Part shown: in pieces, positions 44,101-51,232 of the stretch | Layout of the letters: the number at the start of each line of letters is the position of its first letter | How positions within the stretch are numbered: position 1 is the stretch's first letter | From: a virus | IMG/VR virus record: IMGVR_UViG_3300030106_004934 | Coordinates: 1-52,245 of that record | DNA: 52,245 nt | Strand: one strand, 5' to 3' | Translations under genes and position numbers: made by a program | The notes under the pieces: generated by a model | Seen by the model: the letters and a program-made list of their open reading frames with translations, nothing else | The model's database searches: none | What the model was told of the DNA's origin: nothing

Positions 44101-44167
44101 TGCTAAAAAAGATTATGATTATCAAGAAAGACGTAATATATTATCAGCGTTAAGAAGAATAACATAA
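41156..44167 (+). CDS. Large ejection-type protein (1003 aa)
   Basis: TAGGAGAACAT precedes the ATG. Helical, basic overall, with one conserved-looking block around residues 620-760 (SELSRSTGMLHRIVEDANRS... NWRETESGQMAYN, PYIGLAKAGIGQFQHYKF) similar to large polyvalent phage proteins of the LPD38-like kind that I recall at the end of giant virion-protein arrays. The C-terminus is very basic (WGRKKKKRKSAKK). It probably enters the cell with the 3079-residue protein and may partner with it or bind DNA. Confidence 0.65.
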   Translation: MANGLICKSKQFFRKMEPASKKVQQNVYKNMMKLGKNWQEGNGYDNVRDLKYNNLETFKWLYEKYTFKPFDAVEFPINNKDVRKLELGLNYYNQKLAKKEGYFAAKFHVPRQAMKNFPELMKFEKELSNQTSFFRSFTNETAGPVNDILSTFKKYTASFGNGVSKYFINMAGKGEKELAKYQNRYENLLEQITVAKNKGNLNQLSNEIRIVTKKISKFYESGAGEALNSFLSVLEGANPETVTSRDGKPLTSRQKSQLKDMQKNYYKIRNKGASALIRGLLKVEKIAKERNLEWAESTSTKIKGLIKAIEFQNTKDNNGQILDYIDLQPARDFRKLGWSQSEMEVIGVNSQTPVAFSKHYMSHYTLGLLKTIKDFSNDVNERKLNPSEKLNRDLDKWESIVNVAKGRDDISHPVYNANPFFFLKKYISDVGMFNYRTHVTDIFQKTRNKLVNEHLKPAELTGNKKLYESIMSIIKLAEDVERDISIADFSKEGVLTDVRRGLTALTYFRLMGGNLRSAGRNWTQRLYELYDFGVGATFESRQWYKTGRGTENTDALNRQLNRFGLQWFDGKSVTSNLLNKFRSQNQIDNRTEGAIEQSHVMGRNLYINEKGELTINEGARPTAQIVSGISELSRSTGMLHRIVEDANRSGTFKTAFALAMKNLDATSESFQTRKLLDKLGLTSEIKKAKGEGYQIEYKDLVEKFGTRKAQEKLQNWRETESGQMAYNSVLDLHFEYAKWGKPDIIKATADDNPYIGLAKAGIGQFQHYKFNVFSLLNQWIKEANISYRAGDFRSEQAIKPLRYALLQGTIAAATIAGKVEIGKLASNDVADFSKAMYNYLSFNREYYVDGEVTMETAKALHKSTYGQGGAYFLGPNAGLAMDIFEWIALDKSLASPESLMERGKWMELVEKSINKDDRRMLYDQLAVFNAQAARFGAYTLPLLKSGGGVIDALQLELGLFPSKHTRKWNDKMWGRKKKKRKSAKKDYDYQERRNILSALRRIT

Positions 44168-44173
44168 CTGTGT

Positions 44174-44869
44174 ATGCTAATAGAAAAAGATATTATTGCA
44201 GCTGATCAATGGGATGGCATTGAAAGGCTTTTTAAAAACTTAGAACCTATAGATGGAAAAACTACTGCTGGCCATCAAATTAAACATTTAAAACAAAGCT
44301 CTATATTTACAGATAAACATATTTCTCCAACAATATTTACTAAAGAAGTCGTAAGAGTTTTAGCTACTGCATTACATGGATTTAAAAATGCTAATATTAG
44401 ATTAAGCACTTATAAAAAGGGCGATTTTTATGATTGGCATGTTGATGCGCAACATAATAAAAGCCACAATAGCCCTATAGAAAGCAATGTATTTTCTTTA
44501 TCTTATACTATTTTTTTAAACGATCCTAAGAACTACACTGGAGGAGAATTGGATGTTAGAACTGAAAATGGTATGCAAACTTTTAAATTGAATAAAGGTG
44601 ATATGGTTTTATATCCATCAGATTATTTGCATAGAGTTAGAAAAATTACAAAAGGTAAAAGAAAAGTAGCTTTAGGATGGATTCAGCCGATTATACCAAA
44701 TGAAAAAGATAGATTTACTTTAACTGAATTGCATAAATCTCAAGAATTATTGAAAGGCGTGGAACAAGTTTTAGAAGATTGTAAAGAAAAAGATGATTTA
44801 GTTAAAGCATATACAAAGCTACATTTTATCAGAACACAATTTATGAGAAAGTGTTATCATAACCTGTAA
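44174..44869 (+). CDS. PKHD-type 2OG-Fe(II) oxygenase (231 aa)
   Basis: Iron- and 2-oxoglutarate-dependent dioxygenase with the complete facial triad: H89 and D91 in DWHVDAQ, H153 in YLHRVRKI, and R163 (GKRKVALGW) for the 2OG carboxylate. The LSYTIFLNDP strand and YTGGELDV are the typical jelly-roll PKHD prolyl-hydroxylase-like signature. Such genes are common in aquatic phages and may hydroxylate a protein or a nucleotide; the substrate is unknown. As the last gene of the late block, 4 nt after the ejection protein, it may act late or be packaged. Confidence 0.9.
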   Translation: MLIEKDIIAADQWDGIERLFKNLEPIDGKTTAGHQIKHLKQSSIFTDKHISPTIFTKEVVRVLATALHGFKNANIRLSTYKKGDFYDWHVDAQHNKSHNSPIESNVFSLSYTIFLNDPKNYTGGELDVRTENGMQTFKLNKGDMVLYPSDYLHRVRKITKGKRKVALGWIQPIIPNEKDRFTLTELHKSQELLKGVEQVLEDCKEKDDLVKAYTKLHFIRTQFMRKCYHNL

Positions 44870-44885
44870 ATTAATACAGGCTATG
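44858..44885. terminator. Stem-loop between convergent blocks
   Basis: CATA-A-CCTGT (44858-44867) pairs with ACAGG-C-TATG (44876-44885), with one mismatch. It overlaps the stop of the oxygenase gene and sits just past the stop of the last minus-strand gene (44899), so it could end both transcripts. No T-tract, so Rho-dependent or RNase III processing remains possible. Confidence 0.55.
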
Positions 44886-44898
44886 ACAACTTTAGAAA

Positions 44899-45036
44899 CT
44901 ACTTCCTAAGAAAGCTATAGACTAAATCTGTTATTTTATTTAGTTTTCTTTCTATTCTTTCTAAGGCGTAACGGTCATATTTATTCATATTACCATTATC
45001 TTTGTTTTTGTTATAGTGTTTAAATACTACAGGCAT
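44899..45036 (-). CDS. Small basic protein, last gene of the minus block (45 aa)
   Basis: The TAATG overlap with the nuclease gene and GGGAGATGG upstream give good support. The product starts MPVVFKHYNKNKDNGNMNKY and ends ITDLVYSFLRK, mostly basic and helical. No family recognised. Confidence 0.6.
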   Translation of the reverse strand: MPVVFKHYNKNKDNGNMNKYDRYALERIERKLNKITDLVYSFLRK

Positions 45037-45389
45037 TATTCCATCTCCCTTATTTGTTCTTCAAGATCAGAAGCATGATTGCTATATTTGTGCAAATCAA
45101 GTATCATTTTTAGAAAATCAGGGTATCTTATAACTACTAATGTTTCTTCCCTGTCCTCTTTAATTAAAGCTATATCACAACTTTCAGGAGGTTTCATAAA
45201 AGACGCAATCTTTTTACGCATTTTACATTGACCTTTTAATCCATCTATTTTAACATCTACATCTTCAGCTTCTCCTAAAGACATTCCATTACTGGCATAT
45301 GCACGAATAGCTTTAATTCCTAACTCTTTAGCTTGATTGACTACTAATCTTTCAAGCCTGTTTCCTCTTGCTTTGTTTTTGCTCGGCAT
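45036..45389 (-). CDS. PD-(D/E)XK nuclease, Holliday-junction-resolvase-like (117 aa)
   Basis: With the ATG at 45389 (GGAG 10 nt upstream), the protein reads MPSKNKARGNRLERLVVNQA; E13 corresponds to the first acidic residue of the fold. A glycine-serine loop (YASNGMSLGE) is followed by EDVDVKIDG, giving D45, then QCKMRKK (Q54, K56), which is the D...(E/Q)xK core of PD-(D/E)XK enzymes with Gln in place of Glu. Size and motif spacing match archaeal/phage Hjc-type resolvases rather than RusA. It would resolve recombination intermediates or packaging concatemers made by the ERF pathway. It overlaps the next upstream gene by 38 nt. Confidence 0.8.
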   Translation of the reverse strand: MPSKNKARGNRLERLVVNQAKELGIKAIRAYASNGMSLGEAEDVDVKIDGLKGQCKMRKKIASFMKPPESCDIALIKEDREETLVVIRYPDFLKMILDLHKYSNHASDLEEQIREME

Positions 45390-45648
45390 ATTTTTCAATC
45401 TCCTTTCTTAGTTTTTGATTATATCTTTTTAAAGCTTCATTAGATTCCTTGATCATAGCTTCAAGTCTATACAATCCAGTTTCTTTTTCTGCTGTAGGAA
45501 TTTTAGTTTTTACACTATCCATCTCCTCATTTAATAATTGTATAGACCTTTCTTGCTTACTAATAACTTCTAAAAGCTCTTGTTTTTCTTCTGTCAATCT
45601 TTTTACTTCAGTCAATGCTTCTTCAAACACTTCAAGACTTGGTGTCAT
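45352..45648 (-). CDS. Coiled-coil protein (98 aa)
   Basis: Continuous heptads from residue ~5 to the end (KRLTEEKQELLEVISKQERS, LYRLEAMIKESNEALKRYNQ), with a basic C-terminal tail (EQKQSKRKQA). It overlaps both neighbours. Could be a small DNA-metabolism adaptor or a spacer; no family recognised. Confidence 0.75.
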   Translation of the reverse strand: MTPSLEVFEEALTEVKRLTEEKQELLEVISKQERSIQLLNEEMDSVKTKIPTAEKETGLYRLEAMIKESNEALKRYNQKLRKEIEKYAEQKQSKRKQA

Positions 45649-45889
45649 CTTTTGCTCTCTCCTTTGCTTGTTTTTTTAGCTCTTTTTCTACCCATTTTTT
45701 CCATTTATCACCGTCACCTTTGAATTCTATATAAGAAGATAATGCTCCATCTAAACTTCTTATAGCACCTTCCATAGCTTCTAAGTTTTTGCTAAGACTT
45801 TCAAACATTCCTTCAACTACTTTTAATAGTGGTGGTGTTATTTTGTTTGGTTTGACTTTAGGTTTTTTATTTGCATGTTTTTTAGCCAT
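45632..45889 (-). CDS. Hypothetical helical protein (85 aa)
   Basis: A basic N-terminus (MAKKHANKKPKVKPNK) precedes a heptad-rich middle and a basic/acidic C-terminus (KKWVEKELKKQAKERAKDDT). Overlaps neighbouring genes at both ends, so translation is coupled. Resembles other small coiled coils in this cluster; function unknown. Confidence 0.72.
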   Translation of the reverse strand: MAKKHANKKPKVKPNKITPPLLKVVEGMFESLSKNLEAMEGAIRSLDGALSSYIEFKGDGDKWKKWVEKELKKQAKERAKDDTKS

Positions 45890-46083
45890 TATTCTAACCC
45901 CAATCTATCCATAGCTTTACCTAATTGAGCAGATATTAGATTAATTGCATTTGAATGTTCGTTTATAACATCAGTCAATTCATTTAATCTAGTTAGTATA
46001 TCAGATATTACTGCTTCATCTCTATTTTCAACTACTTTTTTATCAGCAGCTTTTTTATTTTTTCTTCTTGTTGTATCAGCCAT
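45889..46083 (-). CDS. Small helical protein (64 aa)
   Basis: GGAGGTCGTA precedes the ATG at 46083. A short basic head (MADTTRRKNKKAADKK) is followed by a leucine-rich helix (ISDILTRLNELTDVINEHSN). Its last base is shared with the next start. Perhaps a partner of the 85- and 98-residue coiled coils. Family unknown. Confidence 0.7.
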   Translation of the reverse strand: MADTTRRKNKKAADKKVVENRDEAVISDILTRLNELTDVINEHSNAINLISAQLGKAMDRLGLE

Positions 46084-46092
46084 TACGACCTC

Positions 46093-46254
46093 CTATTTTA
46101 CTGGTTCTTTACCTTTTAGTTTACATTGATATAGGTATCTTTGCCTTTTATGCACTGTCCAAGGACTAAAATAATAATAGTCCATAGGCTTAGGATTTGC
46201 AGCCATACCTATATCAGTTCTTGTTACGAAATCAAAATACTCACTTAGTCTCAT
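46093..46254 (-). CDS. Small hypothetical protein (53 aa)
   Basis: CAGGAGAGTCG precedes the ATG at 46254, which overlaps the upstream gene by 14 nt. Product begins MRLSEYFDFVTRTDIGMAAN and contains PKPMDYYYFSPWTVHKRQRY; aromatic and basic. Not recognised. Confidence 0.65.
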   Translation of the reverse strand: MRLSEYFDFVTRTDIGMAANPKPMDYYYFSPWTVHKRQRYLYQCKLKGKEPVK

Positions 46255-46600
46255 CGACTCTCCTGTAATAATGTTTTGATTTTCCTGGATAGTTTTCTTT
46301 TTGAGATTGAATCATACCCCATAATATACATAAATATACGATAGCATCTGTTAATCTTCCTGTGACATCTTCTCTTTGAGATCTGTGTCCTTTTAAATAC
46401 GATGCTATACCATCTACGTGTTTCATAAAGTATACCCATAATATAGTCTCACGATCCATATCCATTTGTGTTGCTATTCTTTCAAAGTTTGCAAATACAT
46501 TATCTTCGTCCATAGCATATTCTTTTTGACCTTCAGTATGTATTTCTTTTACTTGCAAGAATATTTTTCTAATTAATTCCATCATTTGTTTATGTTTCAT
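46241..46600 (-). CDS. MazG/DUF1599-like all-alpha protein (119 aa)
   Basis: AAGGAGAAAAA precedes the ATG. An all-helical protein with EGQKEYAMDEDNVFANFERI, a central FMKHVDGI, and DVTGRLTDAIVYLCILWGMI, where the last block fits the metal-binding E/D-xx-D helix of all-alpha NTP pyrophosphohydrolases and the 'nucleotide modification associated' domains. Length is right for a single domain. If active it could clear unusual or host nucleotides. I am moderately confident of the fold, not of the activity. Confidence 0.65.
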   Translation of the reverse strand: MKHKQMMELIRKIFLQVKEIHTEGQKEYAMDEDNVFANFERIATQMDMDRETILWVYFMKHVDGIASYLKGHRSQREDVTGRLTDAIVYLCILWGMIQSQKENYPGKSKHYYRRVDETK

Positions 46601-46609
46601 TTTTTCTCC

Positions 46610-47470
46610 TTAAAATATATATCTTATTTGTTGCCAAGGTAATATATGTTTATGTAATGTTTCAAATCCTGATATACATTTATATTTATAATCGTATTTA
46701 TAGCGTATATTTGTATTACCATATTGAGAAACTTTTGTTTCTTGTATATTAGGTTTCCATAACAATTCCTCTGCACTTTTATCATTATCAAGATTATATT
46801 CATGCATTTCTTTATTATGAGTAAGAAATATAACTTCACATTTAACTTTCTCTTTAATACTATCATCAACATATTTATCTACATCTTCAAATAATTTAGT
46901 ATACATTTTATTTGCTTTATCATGAACAATTACTGGAGAATAATTAAGATGAACATCGTACCCAGCCTTATAAAAATCATTAACAGCTTTAATTCTGTCT
47001 ATAATTTTAGATGTGCCAGGTTCTAGTTTATCTGATAGATCTTGAGGCATAAGACTAAATCTTATTCTAATCTTTCTATCAGCATCATAATCCAATAACT
47101 TTTTATTTACATATTTAGTAGCAGCAGTTCCTAATGCTTTTTCATGATACTTAAAATAATCAAATACTAAACGCCAATTGTGATATCTTGAGTGTAATAT
47201 AAAATCTTCATTACAACTAAAGTCATATGTGTAATATTCATTATGCGTTTGATTTGGTGTTTTAGGCCATGAAAGATCTTCACTGTGGTTTTCTATTGCT
47301 ATTAATATATCTTCTGGATTTTGTGCTATTGTAAGTCCGTGTGGTACATGCCTACGCATATAACAATATGAACATTTATACAAGCATCCAAAACCAAAAC
47401 TAGGTGTAATATAATCACTACTACGTCCAGATTTTCTAATAATCATAGACTTTCTATTTACATATTTCAT
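46610..47470 (-). CDS. Spore photoproduct lyase-like radical SAM protein (286 aa)
   Basis: Taking the ATG at 47470 (AGGGGG five nt upstream), C29-x3-C33-x2-C36 in CLYKCSYCY is the radical SAM [4Fe-4S] motif, preceded by TPSFGFG as in SPL enzymes. The C-terminal third has VIFLTHNKEMHEYNL and a downstream block with SQYGNTNIRYKYDY, mirroring the SPL ending ('FT--SK', 'K---YG--KYVY'). SPL repairs UV thymine lesions in spores, but phage homologues may act on other DNA photoproducts or modifications. Usual SPLs are larger by ~50 residues. The closed-stem element E2 lies right upstream. Confidence 0.78.
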   Translation of the reverse strand: MKYVNRKSMIIRKSGRSSDYITPSFGFGCLYKCSYCYMRRHVPHGLTIAQNPEDILIAIENHSEDLSWPKTPNQTHNEYYTYDFSCNEDFILHSRYHNWRLVFDYFKYHEKALGTAATKYVNKKLLDYDADRKIRIRFSLMPQDLSDKLEPGTSKIIDRIKAVNDFYKAGYDVHLNYSPVIVHDKANKMYTKLFEDVDKYVDDSIKEKVKCEVIFLTHNKEMHEYNLDNDKSAEELLWKPNIQETKVSQYGNTNIRYKYDYKYKCISGFETLHKHILPWQQIRYIF

Positions 47471-47487
47471 TTTTCCCCCTTTTGTCA

Positions 47488-47579
47488 ATTAGAGAGCCTC
47501 ACATATTCCTTTGCCTAACAGGGCACCTGAAAAGGTTATCGTAGTTAGGGCTTACAGGACCAGTTATTGACTCTCTAAT
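47488..47579 (-). promoter_or_regulatory. Closed-stem element E2 upstream of the radical SAM gene
   Basis: ATTAGAGAG (47488-47496) pairs perfectly with CTCTCTAAT (47571-47579), closing a branched interior with CCTAAC/GTTAGG and a tight ACCT/AGGT hairpin. On the minus strand it ends 18 nt before the ATG, just ahead of the AGGGGG site. No T-tract. It could be a translational regulator or a processing site; ligand sensing is open. Confidence 0.6.
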
Positions 47580-47604
47580 CTCCTCCGACTGTCATCCGCT
47601 TTGC

Positions 47605-48417
47605 TTAAGCGCAAATTGCGTTAATTAAACCGTCTGTTATAGTTGCATTTTGATTATATGATGCTAATGTTGGTTTCTTTTTATGCCACAATACATCTGT
47701 AGCAGAATTGAGTAATCCCCAACCATTAGTATCTGAGTAATATTTGCCATTAGGATCTAGGAATTTATCAGTTATTTCACCCCATACACCTGTTGGTATA
47801 TCTTTAAGGAAATTGTGTCTAATATTACCTAAATTCTTTGACGTAACTCTATAATCATTTAACTCTCTAATGCCTTTAATCATAGTATTAACATTATCAT
47901 TATCACCATCTTGAGTAAAGTTTATCATATGAACCATAGATTCTAATTGTTTATCCCAGTCCTCAGATCCAGGATTGTGTCTAAATCTATAGTTTTGTAG
48001 ATACTGTTTACTCATCATTCCATTAGTGCATATTAATCTATAAAGCATTAATGAAAATCCAAATGATCTTGAACCATCATAACTATTCCAAAATTGTATG
48101 CCTAAGTTTAATTTATCTAGTTGATCGTCTTCTACAGTATAATCTACACTTGCTATACTATCTACTGCTTTATATGCTAACATAAAATTCTTACCATTAA
48201 AGAATTCTTTATCTAATTCAAAGTTAACAGCAGAACTACTCAATAAATCTTCTGCTATATCTTTAACATCTTGATTAGGTAATAATAGATAGTTTTGCCC
48301 TACTACACCAGCTTCTTTCCATCCTTTATCTTCATCGTATCTTTGGACAGCATAAGCTGATGATTGTATACCACTATAATCAAGCGGTACTTTTCTTATT
48401 TCTTGATATGGATTCAT
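47605..48417 (-). CDS. DUF932 family protein (270 aa)
   Basis: GGGGGGATT precedes the ATG. Contains KEAGVVGQNYLLLPNQDVKD near residue 35, then KNFMLAYKAVDS, IQFWNSYDGSRSFGFSLMLY and RLICTNGMMS, the order seen in DUF932 (a plasmid/phage family often near recombination genes; function unknown). Length normal. Lies between the primase-helicase and radical SAM genes, each gap holding a closed-stem element. May take part in DNA replication or protection; no catalytic residues can be named. Confidence 0.85.
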   Translation of the reverse strand: MNPYQEIRKVPLDYSGIQSSAYAVQRYDEDKGWKEAGVVGQNYLLLPNQDVKDIAEDLLSSSAVNFELDKEFFNGKNFMLAYKAVDSIASVDYTVEDDQLDKLNLGIQFWNSYDGSRSFGFSLMLYRLICTNGMMSKQYLQNYRFRHNPGSEDWDKQLESMVHMINFTQDGDNDNVNTMIKGIRELNDYRVTSKNLGNIRHNFLKDIPTGVWGEITDKFLDPNGKYYSDTNGWGLLNSATDVLWHKKKPTLASYNQNATITDGLINAICA

Positions 48418-48436
48418 AATCCCCCCTTAAGTTTAG

Positions 48437-48499
48437 TAGAGAGTTAAGCGTTAAGTATGTACGGCGTACACTGCCTTTCACCGCTCACCTAACTCTCTA
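48437..48499 (-). promoter_or_regulatory. Closed-stem element E3 upstream of the DUF932 gene
   Basis: TAGAGAGTTA (48437-48446) pairs perfectly with TAACTCTCTA (48490-48499); inside are a GCG/CGC step and a TGTAC-GGC-GTACA hairpin. It starts 5 nt past the stop of the primase-helicase gene and ends 20 nt before the DUF932 ATG. Same design as E2, with shared AGAGAG/CTCTCT. Confidence 0.62.
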
Positions 48500-48504
48500 A
48501 TTGT

Positions 48505-50238
48505 TTATCCTATTACTGAATTATTTACTGGTAATTGCAGATCAAGGTTTTCTCTTTCTCTATTAGCTGTACATTCTAACTTTAAAGATTTGATTAAATT
48601 GTCATCATCTTTAAATGGAGTTAGCGATAATACTTTATTAGCATTATATGCAACTCTAAATGAGCCTTTAGAAGAAGCTATATTCATACCTTCTGTAAAA
48701 GCTGATTTAGTTATTTCTGATACAGCAAAGACAATAATATTATTTTGTACAGCAAGTTCCATCAATGCTTGAGAAACTTCTTCTACTTTCATATTATTAT
48801 CGTGTTTTTGAGATTTAAATAGACCCATATGATCTACAACAACTATTTCAGGTTTTCGAGGTAACATTAATATTCTTTTATGTAATTCTTGAGGATAACA
48901 AGTACTATAATCTACAGTTAACCATTCAAAATCCTTACTTATACCATTTGCATATTTGCTATAGTATTCTTTTAGTTGTTCTTCTGACCATTTGTTTTCT
49001 ATCATTACAAATCTCATCCACATTTGTCTTGGACTCATTTCCATTTCCATAAAATATGTATTACGTTTGAATCTATTAACTAAATTCTGTAATAACATTG
49101 TTTTCATAGATTTAGGTGGAGCTTGTAATATAACTACTTCACCAGGATATACAGGAAATGTTTGTCCCCATGGCTCACCAATATCTATAGGATTATGATT
49201 AGTGCTTAAGAAATCTACTAATTCTTTTTCCATAGATTTAGCATCCATAGTATTTTGTGATACTTTTGATTTATATAATCTGCAAGTTGATTGACAATGT
49301 TTATCCATATGAACGTCACTACATCCGTAATTATAACCATTACCATTATGACCTTCATAACAATCGGTAACTATTTTATCCATCTCAGCTTTACTAAATG
49401 GATGTGATGCAATATCTACTCTTTGTCGCCAATCTTCCATTACCAGTCTTACAACATGTTCTGGATATCTCCATCTTAGAAACGCACCAATACGCAATGC
49501 TATTTGATGCCTTGAACCTTGAGCACTGCCTTCCATCATCTTTTGAATACACGGATACCACACAGGATCAGGATTTTTTCCTAATGATATTGATTCAAAC
49601 TTCTTATCACTTGCTTTACTTTTTCTTTCTAATACATCAAATACAGGCTCACATTCCAATGTAGTCCATTTATTAGTTACTCTTTTTGTTTTAGCTAACT
49701 CTTGTATTTCTTCTACAGGTCTATGTAATTCTTCTAAACTTATAGGTATTTTCCATAATTTAGATTTACTATTCAATGTATTTACAACTCTGATGATTCT
49801 AGTTTTATCAGAAACTGATGGATCTGCATATTCATATATACCTCTAGCCTTTAATTCATCCTTGACTTTTAAATGCAAGTCTGGACATGGCTTCCATCTG
49901 AAAGCATCGCCTGGTATTCCTAAATGAAACCCTGTTCCTGAAAAGTATATACGATAAGGTATACATAAATCATCTAACTCTATAGTCAGTGCTATAGTTT
50001 TATCTTTAGCTTGTTTAGGATTAACACCATCAACATCTAAGATAAATTCATCTGGCATATATAGCATACCATCATATCCAGATAGACTTTCTTTTTCTTT
50101 TACATAATCAACTACATGAGAATCATAATCCCACAAAGACATAAATGTATCTTGAGCCATACCTGCGTATTTCTCAACATCACTTACATCTCCAAAATGA
50201 TGTCTATTAGCTAATCCAAATGCATACTCTTTAATCAT
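48505..50238 (-). CDS. Primase-polymerase / Fe-S domain / RecA-helicase fusion (577 aa)
   Basis: Residues ~1-165 carry AEP primase motifs: FILDVDG (D68, D70), YFSGTGFHLG (100-107) and a third acidic region with RIIRVVNTLNSK. Residues ~225-325 hold Cys 230, 306, 315 and 319 (YPC..., YGCSD, HCQSTC), the spacing of a PriL-CTD-type 4Fe-4S or zinc domain. Residues ~350-577 are a RecA-like (DnaB-type) ATPase: Walker A APPKSMKT (373-380) and Walker B IVVVDH (465-470). The Walker A lacks the usual Gly before Lys (Met instead). So one polypeptide would prime, recognise and unwind DNA at the phage fork. It stands alone, with no phage DNA polymerase gene in the window. Confidence 0.82.
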   Translation of the reverse strand: MIKEYAFGLANRHHFGDVSDVEKYAGMAQDTFMSLWDYDSHVVDYVKEKESLSGYDGMLYMPDEFILDVDGVNPKQAKDKTIALTIELDDLCIPYRIYFSGTGFHLGIPGDAFRWKPCPDLHLKVKDELKARGIYEYADPSVSDKTRIIRVVNTLNSKSKLWKIPISLEELHRPVEEIQELAKTKRVTNKWTTLECEPVFDVLERKSKASDKKFESISLGKNPDPVWYPCIQKMMEGSAQGSRHQIALRIGAFLRWRYPEHVVRLVMEDWRQRVDIASHPFSKAEMDKIVTDCYEGHNGNGYNYGCSDVHMDKHCQSTCRLYKSKVSQNTMDAKSMEKELVDFLSTNHNPIDIGEPWGQTFPVYPGEVVILQAPPKSMKTMLLQNLVNRFKRNTYFMEMEMSPRQMWMRFVMIENKWSEEQLKEYYSKYANGISKDFEWLTVDYSTCYPQELHKRILMLPRKPEIVVVDHMGLFKSQKHDNNMKVEEVSQALMELAVQNNIIVFAVSEITKSAFTEGMNIASSKGSFRVAYNANKVLSLTPFKDDDNLIKSLKLECTANRERENLDLQLPVNNSVIG

Positions 50239-50247
50239 ATTATCTCC

Positions 50248-50553
50248 TTAAAATGGTATATCTTCGTCAGTAAACTCTTTATACATTTTACCCATTTCAC
50301 CATTTGTAGGTCTAATCTGACTTAATTTCCAAGTCTGCTGTCTATTTTTTCTAGCAAGTTTTTCTACTACTATTATACCATCAGTTCTCATTCTTCTAAA
50401 CTCTCTAGTATATGTTTCTGTACTTCCTAGAAATTTTCCAAACTCAGCTTTACCTTCAAACGATAATCCCTGTATATCTGATGTTTTGAATGTCCTAACT
50501 GGGGAATGCTCTAAAGTTTCTAACTTTCTTGTAATATGCTCTCTAACTGTCAT
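50248..50553 (-). CDS. Winged-helix-like protein with SSB-type C-terminal tip (101 aa)
   Basis: AAAGGAGAAATT precedes the ATG. The body has a helix-turn-helix pattern with GKFLGSTETYTREFRRMRTD and a wing-like TWKLSQIR. The last residues are FTDEDIPF, nearly identical to the bacterial SSB tip (DDDIPF) that docks repair and replication partners. The protein may therefore recruit host SSB partners to phage DNA, or compete with SSB. It lies between the primase-helicase and the ssDNA-binding candidate. Confidence 0.7.
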   Translation of the reverse strand: MTVREHITRKLETLEHSPVRTFKTSDIQGLSFEGKAEFGKFLGSTETYTREFRRMRTDGIIVVEKLARKNRQQTWKLSQIRPTNGEMGKMYKEFTDEDIPF

Positions 50554-50585
50554 AATTTCTCCTTTAATTTTACCTATTTATTCCG

Positions 50586-50662
50586 ACACGACACCCGTGT
50601 TGCGTTACCCGCATCTCCTAAGATTCCCAACAGAATATTTAGGATATTAGTAAACCCGACTA
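50586..50662 (-). promoter_or_regulatory. Hairpin cluster E6 upstream of the winged-helix gene
   Basis: Three consecutive stems: ACACG/CGTGT (50586-50590/50596-50600), CCTAA/TTAGG (50617-50621/50639-50643) with ATTC/GAAT inside, and TAGT/ACTA (50648-50651/50659-50662). The 121-nt gap (50554-50674) is otherwise featureless. An overall closing stem is weak (ACCT/AGGT), so this is less clear than E2 or E3. Confidence 0.45.
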
Positions 50663-50674
50663 ATCCAGGTCATC

Positions 50675-51220
50675 CTAAAATTGGTTAGCAAACGGTTCAT
50701 TGTTTACACCATTAGGCGTAGGTATTGCTGCTAATTTTGCTTTTAAGCTTTTATCAGCACTATTCTTAATAGAATCTACATCACCTGGTGTAAAAGACAA
50801 GTGTTCTCCAACTTGAGCAATAGGCGCTATTCTATCTAATACTCTATTATATTTTGGATTTTTTGGATCTTTATATAATAATATATTAATAGTTTTGCCT
50901 ATTAATCCTTTTGGATCATCATCATATTGAATGATTGGATGCTTTCCATTAGGATCTTTTAGCACACTTACTATACCAGCAGCAGCATATTTGAATACAT
51001 TAGCTACATTGAACTCTTCTTTAGTAGTCTTATTAAATACTTCATAGACTCTTAAGTTCATACTATCAGGATAATCATTAAACCATACATCTATAAAGTT
51101 TTTTGTATCTCCTGTTGGGGCTTCATAAACACCATATTCTGCTTTAGATATAGTTACTTCATGCCACCCTTCTTCAAAACTACTCCCACCAGTGGAAGCT
51201 GACATTGTTTTAATTGCCAT
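50675..51220 (-). CDS. ssDNA-binding/recombination accessory protein candidate (181 aa)
   Basis: AAGGAGAAACT precedes the ATG. The protein is beta-rich: HEVTISKAEYGVYEAPTGDT, NLRVYEVFNKTT, LIGKTINILLYKD, then an acidic C-terminal region with LSFTPGDVDSI and ending NNEPFANQF. Phage proteins of this size beside ERF, with 'E..V.I..A.yG.y' and 'GK...ILL', form a DUF669-like/SSB-like family. The OB-fold suggestion is inference. It directly follows ERF by 13 nt, as expected for a strand-annealing partnership. Confidence 0.7.
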   Translation of the reverse strand: MAIKTMSASTGGSSFEEGWHEVTISKAEYGVYEAPTGDTKNFIDVWFNDYPDSMNLRVYEVFNKTTKEEFNVANVFKYAAAGIVSVLKDPNGKHPIIQYDDDPKGLIGKTINILLYKDPKNPKYNRVLDRIAPIAQVGEHLSFTPGDVDSIKNSADKSLKAKLAAIPTPNGVNNEPFANQF

Positions 51221-51232
51221 AGTTTCTCCTTA

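Noticed and set aside
47471-47488. TTG start six codons upstream for the radical SAM gene
   Set aside because: It would use up the AGGGGG ribosome binding site of the ATG at 47470 and enter element E2.
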